This document shows positions 22,358 through 30,320 of a stretch of 64,000 nt of DNA, one piece after another. The position numbers and the translations under genes are program-made. Numbering within the stretch: position 1 is the first letter of the stretch; each line of letters starts with the position of its first letter. Source of the stretch: Amycolatopsis thermoflava N1165 (GTDB lineage Bacteria; Actinomycetota; Actinomycetes; Mycobacteriales; Pseudonocardiaceae); NCBI RefSeq assembly GCF_000473265.1, contig NZ_KI421511.1, positions 6,527,909-6,591,908 on the forward strand, written 5' to 3'. The notes under the pieces are model-generated. The model saw only the letters and a list, made by a program, of their open reading frames with translations. It was not told where the DNA came from and ran no database searches.

Positions 22358-23364
22358 TGGACATCGACCCGCGGCTGATCGGCCGCGTGCAGGACATCGT
22401 CCGGGCCCGCGAACAACGGCGGCCTCGCGCGACCGCGGCGCCCCGCGATCGCGGTGTTCGGCTCGTCGCCCTCGACGACTCCACCCCGGAGCTGTGGATC
22501 TACGAGGAGATCGACTCCTGGTGGGGAGTGTCCGCCGCCGACGTCGCCGCCGCGCTCAAGGGCCACCGCGGCGACCTCCACGTCCGCATCAACTCCCCGG
22601 GCGGGGAGGTGTTCGAGGGGTTCGCGATCTACAACCTGCTCGCCCAGCTCGACGGCACCGTCACCGTCACGGTCGAAGGCCTCGCCGCGTCGGCTGCGTC
22701 CTTCATCGCGATGGCTGGCGACAAGGTCCGGATGTGCCTGGCCAGCCAGATGATGATCCACGACCCGTGGGGATTCTGCGTCGGCGCAGCGGACGACATG
22801 CGCGACATGGGCAGTGTCCTCGACTCGCTTGCCGAGACCCTCGCCGGGATCTACGCCGAGCGTGCCGGTGGTGAGATCGCGGCTTGGCGCGACGTGATGC
22901 GCGGCGAGCAGTGGTACACGCCGCAGGAAGCCATCGACGCCGGGCTCGCCGACGAGATCGTGACCCCGAAACGCAAGGGCGGCGACGAGCCGGAGGAGCC
23001 CGACGAGAGCCAGCTGGCTGCTACCCGGTGGGACCTGTCGGTGTTCCAGTTCCGCCACGCAGGCCGCGACGCTGCGCCGAAAGCCACCGATTCCGAGCCT
23101 GGGGTGACCCACACACAGCCCTCGGCCACGAAGGACGCTGCAGCAGCGACGTCCGGCGACGACAGCGAGGCCAGCGGCGCCGAGCGGCAGGCCGCCGCTT
23201 CGCCAGATGCCGTCGACGAACCCGAGGCCGCCCCCGCGCCCGGCGCCGATTCGGAACCAGCACCACCCGACCCGTGGGCCGACGCCGTCGCCGCCCTCCT
23301 CGAACCGGAGCCGTCCACAACGGACGAGCTGCTGATGTCCCTCCAAGAGAAAGGCCTGGCATGA
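22357..23364 (+). CDS. ClpP-like head maturation protease
   Basis: The 335-aa product has a ClpP/S14-type serine protease fold in residues about 40-210: INSPGGEVFEGFAIYNLL, nucleophile Ser in GLAASAASFIAMAGD, catalytic His in MMIHDPWG, then an Asp-containing helix. The C-terminal 120 residues are a disordered, acidic Ala/Pro-rich tail which may act as a scaffold before self-cleavage. It processes capsid components during prohead assembly and lies between portal and capsid genes, as expected. Confidence 0.9.
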   Translation: MDIDPRLIGRVQDIVRAREQRRPRATAAPRDRGVRLVALDDSTPELWIYEEIDSWWGVSAADVAAALKGHRGDLHVRINSPGGEVFEGFAIYNLLAQLDGTVTVTVEGLAASAASFIAMAGDKVRMCLASQMMIHDPWGFCVGAADDMRDMGSVLDSLAETLAGIYAERAGGEIAAWRDVMRGEQWYTPQEAIDAGLADEIVTPKRKGGDEPEEPDESQLAATRWDLSVFQFRHAGRDAAPKATDSEPGVTHTQPSATKDAAAATSGDDSEASGAERQAAASPDAVDEPEAAPAPGADSEPAPPDPWADAVAALLEPEPSTTDELLMSLQEKGLA

Positions 23365-24758
23365 CGACCCAGCTCGTTCCGCCGAAGAACGTCCCGATCC
23401 CGAAGAACGCCGACGAGCTCGCCGAGATGGTCGGCGACCCCGGCAAGCTCAAGCCGATCATCGAGAACAAGGAGGCGTTCGCCGGGTTCATCCAGGCCTA
23501 CGCCGACCAGCAGCAGGCCCCCGGCACCGACCTGCACGAGGCGATCAAGGCCGAGACGCAGAAGCAGCTGGCCGACTACCTCCGCGAGAAGGACCTCGAC
23601 GGCGACAACGTCGAGCGGATCAACCGGCTCAACCTCGACCCGCAGGGCGGCGCCCGCAACCGCAAGGGCGGCATGCTCACCTCCTACGGGCAGGGCGCCA
23701 ACCACAACCCGAACGCCCCGGGCGTGGTCCTGGACGACAAGTTCAACAACGCCGTCGACTACCTCGAGTCGATCTGGCACCTCAACGAGTCCCCGGAGGC
23801 CTCCGCACGGCGCACGGAGATCCGCAACGCCGCCTCGTCGGTGTCGCCGGCGGACGGTGGCTTCTTGGTGCCGGAGACGCTGCGCAGCCAGCTGCTGCAG
23901 GTGTCGCTGGAGACCGCGACGGTGCGACCGCGGGCCACCGTGGTGCCGATGGACTCGGCGCGGGTGCCGTTCCCCACGATCGACGTCTCCAGCAACCAGA
24001 GCAGCGTGTTCGGCGGCATGATCGCCTACTGGGGTGAGGAGTCGGCCGCGCTGGTCGACGCGAACCCGAAGTTCGGGCGCGTCGTCCTGGACGCGAAGAA
24101 GCTGACCGGCCTGTCGGTGGTGCCGAACGAGCTGCTGCAGGACTCGATCATCTCGTTCTCGGCGCTGATCGAGCGGCTCTGGCCGATGACGCTGTCGTTC
24201 GAGGAGGACGCCGCCTTCTCCAAGGGCAACGGCGTCGGCCAGCCCCTGGGCTACCTCGGCAACCCCGCCACGGTCGCCGTCGGCGCCGAATCCGGGCAGG
24301 CCGCGGACACGATCGTCTACGAGAACATCGTCAAGATGTACGCCCGGATGCTGCCGTCGTCGCTGCAGCGCGCGGCGTGGGTGGTCACCCCGGACGCGCT
24401 TCCCGAGCTGCTGACGATGAGCCTGTCGGTCGGCACCGGCGGCAACTCGGTGTTCGTCGCGAACGCGGCTGGCGCCGCCCCGATGACGATCTTCGGGCGG
24501 CCGATCATCGTCACCGAGCAGGCCAGTGTGCTCGGCGACCAGGGCGACATCGCGTTCGTCGACCTCACCTACTACCTCGTCGGTGACCGGCAGACCATGA
24601 CCGCCTCCTCGTCGACCGACTGGAAGTTCGGCAACGACCAGACCGCCTACCGCATCATCCAGCGCGTCGACGGCCGCCCGTGGATCCAGTCGGCCATCAC
24701 CCCGAAGAACGGCGGCCCCGCGCTGTCCCCGTTCGTCGAGCTGGCCGCCCGCGCCTGA
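23361..24758 (+). CDS. Major capsid protein, HK97 fold
   Basis: The 465-aa protein has an N-terminal charged delta-domain-like region (residues 1 to about 145, coiled, Gln/Glu/Asp-rich) that the protease may remove, then the HK97 core: ADGGFLVPETLRSQLLQ, VPFPTIDVSSNQS, FEEDAAFSKGNGVGQPLGYL, a P-domain/A-domain end with TIFGRPIIVTEQA and YYLVGDRQTMTA. It forms the icosahedral shell. ATG overlaps the protease stop. Confidence 0.92.
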   Translation: MTTQLVPPKNVPIPKNADELAEMVGDPGKLKPIIENKEAFAGFIQAYADQQQAPGTDLHEAIKAETQKQLADYLREKDLDGDNVERINRLNLDPQGGARNRKGGMLTSYGQGANHNPNAPGVVLDDKFNNAVDYLESIWHLNESPEASARRTEIRNAASSVSPADGGFLVPETLRSQLLQVSLETATVRPRATVVPMDSARVPFPTIDVSSNQSSVFGGMIAYWGEESAALVDANPKFGRVVLDAKKLTGLSVVPNELLQDSIISFSALIERLWPMTLSFEEDAAFSKGNGVGQPLGYLGNPATVAVGAESGQAADTIVYENIVKMYARMLPSSLQRAAWVVTPDALPELLTMSLSVGTGGNSVFVANAAGAAPMTIFGRPIIVTEQASVLGDQGDIAFVDLTYYLVGDRQTMTASSSTDWKFGNDQTAYRIIQRVDGRPWIQSAITPKNGGPALSPFVELAARA

Positions 24759-24769
24759 TCGTTGCCGGG

Positions 24770-24797
24770 GCCGGGCGGCATTAACACCCCGCCCGGC
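24770..24797 (+). terminator. Hairpin after major capsid gene
   Basis: GCCGGGCGG and CCGCCCGGC form a perfect 9-bp stem with a ten-base loop between the capsid and decoration genes. Probably an attenuator that gives high capsid mRNA levels or stabilises its 3' end. Confidence 0.65.
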
Positions 24798-24844
24798 TCT
24801 CGCTCCGAAGTGGCAATCAACCCCCACCAGGAAGGCACAACCCC

Positions 24845-25282
24845 ATGGCACAGAAGGCTCTCGGCCGGCTGTTCAACACGGCACCGGCCGCCGACGGTAA
24901 GTGGATCAACCTCAAGGCGGCGGGCGGTGTGGCGTTCCTGTGCTACCTCGCTGGCGCCGTGGGCGACACCTACACGCTGCAGGAGGCGAGGGACGCGGCG
25001 GGCACCGGCGCGCAGAACCTGCCGGTGCTCACCGAGTACCACACCGCCACCGGCGACGGGTCGGACGCGTGGACGCGCCGCACGCAGGCCGCGGCCGCGA
25101 CGGTCGTCACCGCGGCGGCTGCGGCCCAGAACGCGATGGTGTGCGAGGTCGAGGCCGCGTCCCTGTCCGACGGCTACAAGTTCGTCCGGCTCAGCTCGAC
25201 CGGCGCGGGCACTGTGAACGCGGTGACCCGGGACCTGGTGGCGCAGCGCGCCCCGGCGAACCTGCCGGCGATGGGCGTCTGA
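24845..25282 (+). CDS. Head decoration/structural protein
   Basis: The 145-aa product sits directly after the capsid gene and has alternating small residues and beta-type strands (KWINLKAAGGVAFLCYLAGA, YTLQEARDAAGTGAQNLPVL, YKFVRLSSTGAGTVNAVTRD), resembling decoration proteins that bind the capsid surface. Strong RBS (AGGAAGG). Assigned by position and composition. Confidence 0.65.
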   Translation: MAQKALGRLFNTAPAADGKWINLKAAGGVAFLCYLAGAVGDTYTLQEARDAAGTGAQNLPVLTEYHTATGDGSDAWTRRTQAAAATVVTAAAAAQNAMVCEVEAASLSDGYKFVRLSSTGAGTVNAVTRDLVAQRAPANLPAMGV

Positions 25283-25299
25283 GCACGAAGGTCGGACCA

Positions 25300-25728
25300 A
25301 TGCTGTGGATCTGCCAGGAGTGCACCACCGCCTACGCGGTGGGCCTCCTGGCCTGCCCGCACTGCGCAAGCACCAACTACCTGGAAGAAGGCCAGGAAAT
25401 GCCCAAGATCACCGTCTACGGTGGAGCGTCCAACGCCAACCCCGAGACCACGGTCGAGGTTCCAGGCGAGGTCGTCGACGGCCCGCATGGCGAGCGTGAG
25501 CCGCTGCCCGAGTTCGACCCCACCACCGAGCGCGTCACGCCGCCCGTCGAGCAGGAGGCGACGGGCGAGCAGGCGAGCGAGGGGGCCGAGCCGTTCGACC
25601 CCAGCGACCACACCGTGACCGAGGTGCTGGCGTACCTCGACGGCGCCGACGACGTCGAGCGCACCCGCGTCCTCGACGCCGAGAAGGCCGGCAAGAACCG
25701 CCGCGGAATCGTCGGCGAGCAGGCATGA
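25300..25728 (+). CDS. Zinc-ribbon head protein with HeH-like C-terminus
   Basis: The 142-aa product opens with a zinc ribbon (WICQECTTAYAVGLLACPHC), then a beta stretch (PKITVYGGASNANPETTVEV), an acidic linker and a C-terminal helix-extended-helix module (HTVTEVLAYLDGADDVERTR, VLDAEKAGKNRRGIV), a small domain common in phage head genes. Function unproven; located in the head module. Confidence 0.62.
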   Translation: MLWICQECTTAYAVGLLACPHCASTNYLEEGQEMPKITVYGGASNANPETTVEVPGEVVDGPHGEREPLPEFDPTTERVTPPVEQEATGEQASEGAEPFDPSDHTVTEVLAYLDGADDVERTRVLDAEKAGKNRRGIVGEQA

Positions 25729-25901
25729 CCGAGGCAGGCGGCTGGTACGGGCTTCTCGCGATCGCGCACGAGGCAGCGGCCGAGCGCGCGGCGGAGCAGG
25801 CCCGGCCACCCGTTGCCTGTCCGAACGACGGCGAGCCGCTCCAGACCGGACCTGACGGCAGCCTGCACTGCCCTTTCGACGGCTGGCGCCCCAACGGCTG
25901 A
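25725..25901 (+). CDS. Small zinc-ribbon protein, 58 aa
   Basis: ATG overlaps the previous stop. The product has a helical N-terminus (WYGLLAIAHEAAAERAAEQ) and a C-terminal CPNDGEPLQTGPDGSLHCPF ribbon, typical of tiny proteins found between capsid and connector genes in actinophages. Function unknown. Confidence 0.62.
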   Translation: MTEAGGWYGLLAIAHEAAAERAAEQARPPVACPNDGEPLQTGPDGSLHCPFDGWRPNG

Positions 25902-25985
25902 CCGCCGGACTGGACAACTGAATACCGACTCGAACCCAGCACTCCACGGGGTGCTCGGCCAAGAAAGCAAGGGCACAGGAACGAG

Positions 25986-27044
25986 GTGAGCACCAGCATG
26001 ACCGAACCGTGGTATGCCACGAGGGAGGACGTGAAGTCCGCCCTGGACAGCAAGGAGACCGCGCGGAACGACGCGCAGGTCGACCGCGCCGTCGCCTCGG
26101 CGTCCCGCGGCATTGATGCCCTGTGCCACCGCCGGTTCTACCCCTGGACCGGCAGCAGGTCGTTCCCCTGGCCCGACCCGCAGATGGGCACCTCGTACCG
26201 GCTCTGGCTCGACGACAACGAGCTGGTCGCCGTCACAGCGCTGCAGAGCGGGGGAGTGGCGATCGGCGCGGACCAGTACTTCCTGGAGCCCGCGAACTCG
26301 GGCCCACCCTTCACGCGGATCGAGCTGGACCTCGGCGGGTCCGCGTCGTTCGGCGGCGGTGCGACCGCCCAGCGCGACATCGAGATCAGCGGCGTGTTCG
26401 GGTACCGGGCCGACGAGAGCCCGGCTGGGGCGCTCGCCGGCGCGCTGGATGGCACCGCGGGCACGGTCGCCGTGACCAACTCGGCCGCCGTCGGTGTCGG
26501 CTCGCTGCTGCGAATCGGCAGCGAGCGGCTGATCGTCACCGGGAAGACCATGACGCCGACCGGCCAGACGCTCCAGGCCGACATCGACGCCCGTGCCTCG
26601 ACGGCCGCAATCCCGGTCGCCAACGGCGCCGCGTTCGCCGAGGGCGAGACGGTCCTCGTCGACGCCGAGCGGATGCGGATCCTCGACGTCGCCGGCAACA
26701 CGCTGATCGTGAAGCGAGCCTGGGACGGCTCCGCACTAGCCGCGCACACCACCGGCGCCGTGATCTACGCGCCGCGCACCCTGACCCTGGAGCGCGCCGC
26801 CGTGGGCACGAGCGCGGCCAGCCACGCCAACGGGGCCGCGGTGTTCCGGCACGACCCGCCCGCCCTCGTGCGGGAGCTGTGCATCGCCGAGGCGCTCGTG
26901 GCCGTGCTGCGGGAGGGCGCCGGGTACGCCACCCGCACCGGCTCCGGCGACAACGCGCGCGAGACCTACGGCGGTGGCCTCCCCGATCTGCGCGAGCAGG
27001 TCTACACGGCGCACGGCCGCAAGGTCCGGAAGCGGGTGATCTGA
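25986..27044 (+). CDS. Head-tail connector protein with beta insertion
   Basis: The 352-aa product starts like head-tail adaptors (YATREDVKSALDSKETARN, IDALCHRRFYPW) and ends with ALVRELCIAEALVAVLREG and YGGGLPDLREQVYTAHGRKV. Residues about 150-260 are an inserted beta-rich domain (RIGSERLIVTGKTMTPTGQT, ETVLVDAERMRILDVAGNTL) similar in style to that in the large minor tail protein. It joins portal to tail. GTG 25986 with GAACGAGG upstream. Confidence 0.8.
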   Translation: MSTSMTEPWYATREDVKSALDSKETARNDAQVDRAVASASRGIDALCHRRFYPWTGSRSFPWPDPQMGTSYRLWLDDNELVAVTALQSGGVAIGADQYFLEPANSGPPFTRIELDLGGSASFGGGATAQRDIEISGVFGYRADESPAGALAGALDGTAGTVAVTNSAAVGVGSLLRIGSERLIVTGKTMTPTGQTLQADIDARASTAAIPVANGAAFAEGETVLVDAERMRILDVAGNTLIVKRAWDGSALAAHTTGAVIYAPRTLTLERAAVGTSAASHANGAAVFRHDPPALVRELCIAEALVAVLREGAGYATRTGSGDNARETYGGGLPDLREQVYTAHGRKVRKRVI

Positions 27045-27045
27045 G

Positions 27046-27420
27046 ATGGCGGAGGTGCACGTGTCCGGGCCGCTGTTCGACGGCCGGGCGGACTTGGCGC
27101 TGCAGGACGGGCTCGACGCGATCGAAGAGCGGGTTGCCGGGCAGGCATCGGCCGAGGTGCACCTGAACCTCGACACCTCGATCCGGAACCCCACGCCGTA
27201 CTACGAGACCCAGGTGCAGGTCGTCGCGGACGAGGGTGCCCGTGTGGTCAACGATCGCGGCGTGATCTACGGGCCCTGGCTGGAGGGCGTGGGCGAGCGT
27301 AACAAGACCACCCGGTTCAAGGGCTACTTCTCGTTCCGCCGCGCCGCGCACACCACCCGGGAGAAGGCGCCGCAGCTCGCCCGCGAGGTGCTCGCTCGGT
27401 TCGTGGGGAGGATGAACTGA
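27046..27420 (+). CDS. HK97 gp10-like tail completion protein
   Basis: The 124-aa product lies between connector and tail terminator and has the YYETQVQVVADEGARVVNDR ...GPWLEGVG pattern of HK97 gp10-like proteins, ending in APQLAREVLARFVGRMN. It probably caps the head-tail interface. Stop overlaps the next ATG. Confidence 0.75.
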   Translation: MAEVHVSGPLFDGRADLALQDGLDAIEERVAGQASAEVHLNLDTSIRNPTPYYETQVQVVADEGARVVNDRGVIYGPWLEGVGERNKTTRFKGYFSFRRAAHTTREKAPQLAREVLARFVGRMN

Positions 27421-27887
27421 TGCCGGCGCTCGCCGAGTCGGACTTCGTCGCGCTGATCGAGGCGCTCGCCGACCACGCCCTGCGAACTGGGTGGTTCGAC
27501 CGGGTCAACCTGCACGAGCCGAAGAATGCGCCCGGCTTCGGGCTCACCTCGGCGATCTGGGTGGACCGGATCGAGCCGATCCGTGGGTCCGGGCTCAACT
27601 CGACGTCGGCCCGGTTCGTGGTGAACGTGCGGATCTACCAGAACGCGCTGTCGGACCCGCCGGACGCGATCGACCCGCACCTGACCGCCGCGGTGAACGA
27701 GCTGATGCTCGCCTACTCCAACGACTTCACCCTCGACGGGCTCGTGCGCGACGTGGACCTGCTCGGCGCCCACGGCATCCCGCTCTCGGGCATCGCGGGC
27801 TACCTCACCCAGGACAAGACGATCTACCGAGTCATGACGATCACGGTCCCGCTGATCGTCAACGACGTTTGGGAGCAGAACGCATGA
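27420..27887 (+). CDS. Tail terminator-like protein
   Basis: The 155-aa product follows gp10-like in the standard order and has a tail-terminator pattern: N-terminal helix (FVALIEALADHALRTGWFDR), strands such as TSARFVVNVRIYQNALSDP, and a C-terminal strand VMTITVPLIVNDVW. It closes the tail tube at the head-proximal end. Stop overlaps the next ATG. Confidence 0.72.
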   Translation: MPALAESDFVALIEALADHALRTGWFDRVNLHEPKNAPGFGLTSAIWVDRIEPIRGSGLNSTSARFVVNVRIYQNALSDPPDAIDPHLTAAVNELMLAYSNDFTLDGLVRDVDLLGAHGIPLSGIAGYLTQDKTIYRVMTITVPLIVNDVWEQNA

Positions 27888-28126
27888 CCGAGAACCCCTG
27901 GGCCGGCCGCCGCCACCCGAGCGTGGCGCACTTCCAGCCCCTCTTCGACTACCGGCACCTCCCGGCTCACCTGCAGGCCATCTCCGGCCCGTGCGCACAG
28001 CTGGCCGAGACCATGCTCGCGCAGCTGCCCGACGGGCCCGAGCTGTCAGCCGGGCTCCGCAAACTGCTGGAAGCGAAGGACTGCTTCGTCCGGCAGCTCG
28101 TCATCGCTCCTCCGAAGGAGGCGTGA
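27884..28126 (+). CDS. Acb2/Tad1 hairpin-domain protein, predicted cyclic-nucleotide sponge
   Basis: The 80-aa product consists of two helices with the pattern HPSVAHFQPLFDYRHLPAHL, then LAETMLAQLPDGPELSAGLR and KLLEAKDCFVRQ. This PDG...GLRKLLEAKDCFVR signature belongs to the small phage family sharing the Acb2/Tad1 hairpin domain, whose studied members sequester CBASS or Thoeris signal nucleotides. It probably protects the phage from signal-based abortive infection. It is oddly placed between tail terminator and tail tube genes, coupled by ATG/stop overlap. Family assignment is from pattern memory. Confidence 0.75.
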   Translation: MTENPWAGRRHPSVAHFQPLFDYRHLPAHLQAISGPCAQLAETMLAQLPDGPELSAGLRKLLEAKDCFVRQLVIAPPKEA

Positions 28127-28127
28127 C

Positions 28128-28898
28128 GTGGGCAAGCAGTCCGGGCTGGGGGACAACCTGTACGTCTCCGGCTACGACGTGTCCGGCGACGTGGGGCAGG
28201 TCGGCAACATCGCCGGCCCGCTCGCGACCCTCGACGTGACCGGCATTGACAAGGAGGCCAACGAGCGCATCGGCGGGCTGCGGGACGGGGCGATCGAGTT
28301 CACCGCGTTCTGGAACCCGGAGCGCGCTACCGACAACCCCGGCGTCACCCGCGACCGCGCGCACGCCGTGCTCTCGTCGCTGCCCACCGCCGACCGGCAC
28401 GTCATGTACTGCCGCGGCACCCAGCTCGGCAGCCAAGCCGCCTGCCTGGTGTCGAAGCAGATCAACTACGACCCCAGCCGGGGCGACGACGGCTCGTTCA
28501 CCCTCGCCGTCTCCGCGCAGGCCAACGGGTTCGGCCTGGAGTGGTGCACCCAGCTCACCCCCGGCAAGCGCACCGACACCGCGGCCACGAACGGGCCCGC
28601 CGTCGACCTCGTCGCGCCGACCGCCTTCGGGCTGCAGGCATACCTGCAGGTGTTCGCGTTCACCGGCACGAGCGCCACGATCAAGCTGCAGGAGTCCAGC
28701 GACAACGGCGCGGCCGACGCCTGGACCGACGTCGTGGACGGCTCCTTCGCCGCCGTCGCCGGGATCACCGAGCAGCGCATCCAGACCGCCCGCGATCAGA
28801 CCGTCGAGCGGTACCTGCGCGTGGTCACCGCCGGCACCTTCACCCAGCTCGTGTTCGCCGTGGGGGTCGCGAAAAACGACGTGGAAGTGAGCTTCTGA
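28128..28898 (+). CDS. Major tail tube protein
   Basis: The 256-aa product has a tail-tube beta fold: GLGDNLYVSGYDVSGDVGQV, then the DVTGIDKEANERIGGLRDG signature shared with the protein at 29,337, then FTAFWNPERA. Residues about 170-256 form a second beta domain (YLQVFAFTGTSATIKLQESS) resembling a decorating Ig-like module. It forms the tail tube. GTG start. Confidence 0.85.
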   Translation: MGKQSGLGDNLYVSGYDVSGDVGQVGNIAGPLATLDVTGIDKEANERIGGLRDGAIEFTAFWNPERATDNPGVTRDRAHAVLSSLPTADRHVMYCRGTQLGSQAACLVSKQINYDPSRGDDGSFTLAVSAQANGFGLEWCTQLTPGKRTDTAATNGPAVDLVAPTAFGLQAYLQVFAFTGTSATIKLQESSDNGAADAWTDVVDGSFAAVAGITEQRIQTARDQTVERYLRVVTAGTFTQLVFAVGVAKNDVEVSF

Positions 28899-29326
28899 TG
28901 ATCAACCGGATCCAGCCCGTCGGCACCGTGCGGGACTACCAGACCTACGCCATCGCCTCACCCCGCGACACGCAGGTCAAGGCCGCGTGCGAGGAGGTCG
29001 GGTGCGCGCACTGGCGGCACGGCTGGCGAACCATCGTCGACGAGGCCACCGACCTCGGAAAGCGGCAGGCCGACTACATCCGCACCCAGTCGCGCCGCAC
29101 GTTCCGTGAGGAGCGCAACGCCGCCGGGCTCACCGTGTTCACGTTCGAGTCCGGACAGCGCTGTTTCGCCGACCACCGCACGCGCCCGGAGGTCTACCTC
29201 GTGCGCGACGGCGACTGGCGAGGCAACCCCACCGGCCACGTCCGGCGCCACACCCGCCCGGCCGACTGGGTCGAGGACTTCGGCGAGCACCAGCAGCGCG
29301 TCGTCGAGCTGATCAACAAGGGATAG
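28898..29326 (+). CDS. Hypothetical tail-region protein, 142 aa
   Basis: Placed between two tail-tube-like genes. It contains a CEEVGCAHWRHGWR segment, a DLGKRQADYIRTQSRRTFRE helix and a beta C-terminal region with ADWVEDFGEHQQ. Similar proteins occur at this position in other actinophages; its role (minor tube or chaperone) is not known. Confidence 0.65.
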   Translation: MINRIQPVGTVRDYQTYAIASPRDTQVKAACEEVGCAHWRHGWRTIVDEATDLGKRQADYIRTQSRRTFREERNAAGLTVFTFESGQRCFADHRTRPEVYLVRDGDWRGNPTGHVRRHTRPADWVEDFGEHQQRVVELINKG

Positions 29327-29336
29327 GAGAGCCGCC

Positions 29337-29744
29337 ATGGCGAAGGAATCGGGTCTCGGCTGGAGCACCCTCAGCGTGGACGACGCCGCCGGCACGCCGC
29401 GCGACATCCGCAACGACATCACCAACCTGGAGTTCGCGACCCCGCGCGCCACCCAGGACGTCACGGGCATCGACAAGTCCGCGAACGAGCGGCTGCTGCT
29501 GCTCGCGGACTTCAGCGCGACGCTGAACGGGGTGTTCAACGACGCCGCGAACGCCTCGCACAGCGTGTTCAAGACGATCACCTCGACCAGCGTGCCGCGC
29601 ACGATGTCCATCGGCGTGTCCGGGCAGACCCTCACCAACGAGGTACTGCTCACCGACTACCCGCTCACCCGCTCCGACTCCGGCGAGCTGACCTGGGCAG
29701 TGCCCGCGGCTCTGGCCGACGGCACGGTCCCGGTCTGGAGCTGA
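29337..29744 (+). CDS. Second tail-tube-like protein
   Basis: The 135-aa product shares GLGWSTLSVDDAAGTP at its start and the DVTGIDKSANERLLLLADFS signature with the major tail tube protein. It ends in TWAVPAALADGTVPVWS. It is shorter and lacks the C-terminal decoration domain. It may form a second, minor tube component, or be the actual tube with the larger one as a cap. Strong GGAGAG site. Confidence 0.75.
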   Translation: MAKESGLGWSTLSVDDAAGTPRDIRNDITNLEFATPRATQDVTGIDKSANERLLLLADFSATLNGVFNDAANASHSVFKTITSTSVPRTMSIGVSGQTLTNEVLLTDYPLTRSDSGELTWAVPAALADGTVPVWS

Positions 29745-29747
29745 CGA

Positions 29748-30185
29748 ATGGGATTCGAACCACCGCAGACCGTCCTCGTCCTCAACTTCGACGAGGACAC
29801 CGGCATGGACGGCCTCGTGGTCAAGGCCCGGTGGGGCTCGGTCGCCGAGATCCTCCACTTCGAGCACGAGTGGCCGGACATCTTCCGCGCGCTCAAGGAC
29901 GGCGAGATCACCGTGCGCGAAGCCGAGCAGCGCATGGCCGCGGTGTTCGACTGGTTCGTCGACCTGATCGTCGAGTGGAACATCGGCCCGGACGACGCGC
30001 CGCTCCCGATCACGCGGGAGACCATGCGCAGCTTCGAGCCGGCGTTCTGCACGAAGCTCGTCCGCGGCTGGCACGCCGGGCACTACAAGGTCGACGCCCC
30101 TTTAGGGAAGCCCTCCAGCGATGGCGATCCGTCCCTGGAGGCGTCGATTCCGATGGAGAGCCTGTCCGAAAGCCTCGCGAGCTGA
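29748..30185 (+). CDS. Tail assembly chaperone G
   Basis: The 145-aa product lies between tail tube and tape measure, the fixed position of gpG-type chaperones. It contains a helical domain (FRALKDGEITVREAEQRM, MAAVFDWFVDLIVEW). Codon 119 is TTA within the -1 slippery heptamer at 30,098. Termination in frame gives this short form; frameshifting gives the longer product ending at 30,319. Confidence 0.85.
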   Translation: MGFEPPQTVLVLNFDEDTGMDGLVVKARWGSVAEILHFEHEWPDIFRALKDGEITVREAEQRMAAVFDWFVDLIVEWNIGPDDAPLPITRETMRSFEPAFCTKLVRGWHAGHYKVDAPLGKPSSDGDPSLEASIPMESLSESLAS

Positions 30186-30319
30186 TCTACGCCGAGCGCG
30201 TGCTGGGGCTGTGCGAGCGGTTCAAGTGCCTGCCGCACGAGCTGCTCGCCGCCCCAGCCGACCCGCTATGGCACCTGCTCGCCGTCGAGCACCTGGGAAT
30301 GAGGGAGGAGGTGGCCTGA
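29748..30319 (+). CDS. Frameshifted tail assembly chaperone GT
   Basis: A -1 slip at C CCT TTA (30098-30104) fuses the first 119 residues to 71 residues of the second frame, which reads a convincing helical domain (RELIYAERVLGLCERFKCLP, HELLAAPADPLWHLLAVEHL) and stops at 30,319, two bases before the tape measure start. This is the classical lambda G-GT arrangement: both forms bind the tape measure during tail assembly. Confidence 0.85.
30098..30104 (+). promoter_or_regulatory. Programmed -1 frameshift site C CCT TTA
   Basis: The heptamer is in frame 0 as C CCT TTA, matching X XXY YYZ exactly. The TTA codon is rare in this GC-rich DNA. The -1 frame opens into the chaperone T domain. Confidence 0.88.
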
Positions 30320-30320
30320 G

